This document shows, piece by piece, positions 63,099 through 64,000 of a DNA stretch of 64,000 bases. Below the pieces are notes generated by a model that did no database searches, had not been told where the DNA came from, and worked only from the letters and a program-made list of their open reading frames with translations. Where the stretch lies: the NCBI GenBank assembly GCA_900554835.1, contig USJD01000002.1:1-64000 (forward strand), read 5' to 3'. Position numbers and translations under genes: made by a program. Source of the DNA: an uncultured Prevotella sp. Its GTDB lineage: Bacteria > Bacteroidota > Bacteroidia > Bacteroidales > Bacteroidaceae. Positions within the stretch are counted from its first letter, which is position 1; every line of letters starts with the position of its first letter.

Positions 63099-64000
63099 AT
63101 GAATTCTCAACTTACTGTTTATAAAGCGAGTGCAGGTTCTGGAAAAACCTTTACTTTAGCTAAAGAGTATATGGTTTTGGTGATACAAGACCCATCTGCA
63201 TACAGGAATATTCTTGCAGTAACATTTACTAACAAGGCTACTGAGGAAATGAAAAATAGAATCCTCAGCAAACTATATGGAATAGCGAACCGGCTGGATG
63301 ACTCAAGAGATTACCTGGAGCAAATCAAAGGGGTATTATCCCAGATGTCAGAAGAGCAGATTATAGAAAATGCAGGTATTGCTTTGAAAAATCTTATCCA
63401 CAATTATAATTATTTCCGCGTCGAAACGATTGATACATTCTTCCAAAGTGTACTTCGTAATCTGGCACGTGAACTTGATTTGACCGCTAATTTGAGAATT
63501 GGCCTTAATGATGTCCAGATAGAAGAACAGGCTGTAGATGAATTGATTGAAGAACTTCAGATGACAGACAAGCTTCTCTTTTGGATTATGGATTATATTA
63601 AGGAAAATATTGCAGATGACAAAAACTGGAATGTGATTAATCAAATAAAAGCTTTTGGACGGAACATCTTCAAGGATTTCTATAAGGATCATGCTGATGC
63701 GCTGAATAATTGTATTGAAAAAGAAGGCTTTTTCGAGGCTTTTTCTTCAAAATTGAGGAAAATGCAAGCAGAAGCTAAAGAGCATTTTGACCAGATTGCG
63801 GCTACCTTTTTTGATGCATTGGATGAAAACGGACTTTCTGCTGATGACTTTCAAAATAAGACCAGAGGTATATGGAGTTACTTTTCCAAATTGAAAAACG
63901 GTAAATTCAATGATGATGATTTGGTAAATGCTACATTGGTAAAATGTCTGGATAATGAAGAATCCTGGGTTAAAAAGTCTGATGCTAAAGCTGGTAATCC
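63099..64000 (+). CDS. UvrD/AddA-like helicase-nuclease, N-terminal part
   Basis: The first 300 residues, open to the window end. Walker A ASAGSGKTFTLAKEY (residues 10-24) and motif Ia VTFTNKATEEMKNRIL (about 45-60) identify the SF1 UvrD/Rep group; NYNYFRVETIDTFFQSVLRNLARELDL (about 105-131) is typical of the long RecB/AddA-like proteins of Bacteroidota, which process double-strand breaks with an AddB-like partner. The rest of the protein and any nuclease domain lie outside. Confidence 0.92.
   Translation, partial: MNSQLTVYKASAGSGKTFTLAKEYMVLVIQDPSAYRNILAVTFTNKATEEMKNRILSKLYGIANRLDDSRDYLEQIKGVLSQMSEEQIIENAGIALKNLIHNYNYFRVETIDTFFQSVLRNLARELDLTANLRIGLNDVQIEEQAVDELIEELQMTDKLLFWIMDYIKENIADDKNWNVINQIKAFGRNIFKDFYKDHADALNNCIEKEGFFEAFSSKLRKMQAEAKEHFDQIAATFFDALDENGLSADDFQNKTRGIWSYFSKLKNGKFNDDDLVNATLVKCLDNEESWVKKSDAKAGN

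Noticed and set aside
1..64000. tRNA, rRNA or insertion-sequence transposase genes
   Set aside because: Intergenic regions were read for cloverleaf and T-loop patterns, and the protein set for DDE or HUH transposase motifs; none was seen. A tRNA or IS search program would settle this.

Overview
The window looks like a chromosomal segment of a gut Bacteroidota, most likely Prevotella/Segatella (P. copri-like). The reasons are the Bacteroidota promoter pattern TTTG-N19/20-TAnnTTTG upstream of many genes, a 290-residue primary sigma factor of the Bacteroides type, and several families largely confined to this phylum (NigD-like, DHHW, DUF5686, smalltalk, HU-like). The species call is inference. 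I saw no tRNA, rRNA or CRISPR array.

Layout. 1-2.4 kb: two glycosyltransferases. 2.4-4.8 kb: a hybrid histidine kinase. 5-5.9 kb: a small secreted Thr/Ala/Pro-rich protein, a sigma54-like promoter candidate and a repeat element. 5.9-20.4 kb: the most unusual part, an eight-gene minus-strand operon. In transcription order it encodes a lipoprotein, a small membrane protein, a tubulin/FtsZ-like protein, a 1279-residue actin/Hsp70-like ATPase, a second degenerate actin-like protein with beta-sandwich modules, a zinc-ribbon GTPase, a GAP1-N-like GTPase partner and a lipoprotein-membrane-GTPase fusion. An NtrC-type response regulator lies directly upstream. 22-24 kb: a NigD-like and a DUF3298-like lipoprotein. 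24-31.6 kb: a surface-glycan locus (acetyltransferase, IspD/TarI-type cytidylyltransferase, epimerase, LicD-type transferase, flippase, glycosyltransferase, membrane protein).

31.6-34.6 kb is a gene-poor accessory island. It holds a truncated Abi/HEPN gene behind a small structured RNA candidate, a 23-nt tandem array of palindromes, a GGTCA-rich inverted-repeat element, and an HU/smalltalk cassette whose HU gene has lost its core in frame. The same repeat modules occur in the same order at 5.6-5.8 kb without the genes.

34.6-44.8 kb: an esterase, then an envelope operon (SGNH hydrolase, MBOAT, two DHHW proteins, MltF-like lytic transglycosylase), then a second MltF-like gene with a solute symporter. 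44.8-48.2 kb: hisGDC. 48-51.7 kb: rarA, a TRIC/UPF0126 membrane protein and a DigH-like glycosyl hydrolase. 51.9-58 kb: a CzcCBA-type metal efflux operon led by a His-rich small protein. 58.2-64 kb: a MORN-GH25 lysozyme fusion, the primary sigma factor, a DUF5686 outer-membrane protein and the start of an AddA/UvrD-type helicase.

The NTPase operon reads as one functional unit. It has nucleotide switches (two GTPases, a tubulin-like and two actin-like proteins), a GTPase-associated partner and envelope parts that could sense the periplasm. Its function is not known from sequence. The envelope genes elsewhere (glycan assembly, O-acetylation, lytic transglycosylases, DigH-like, GH25) make this a cell-surface-rich stretch.
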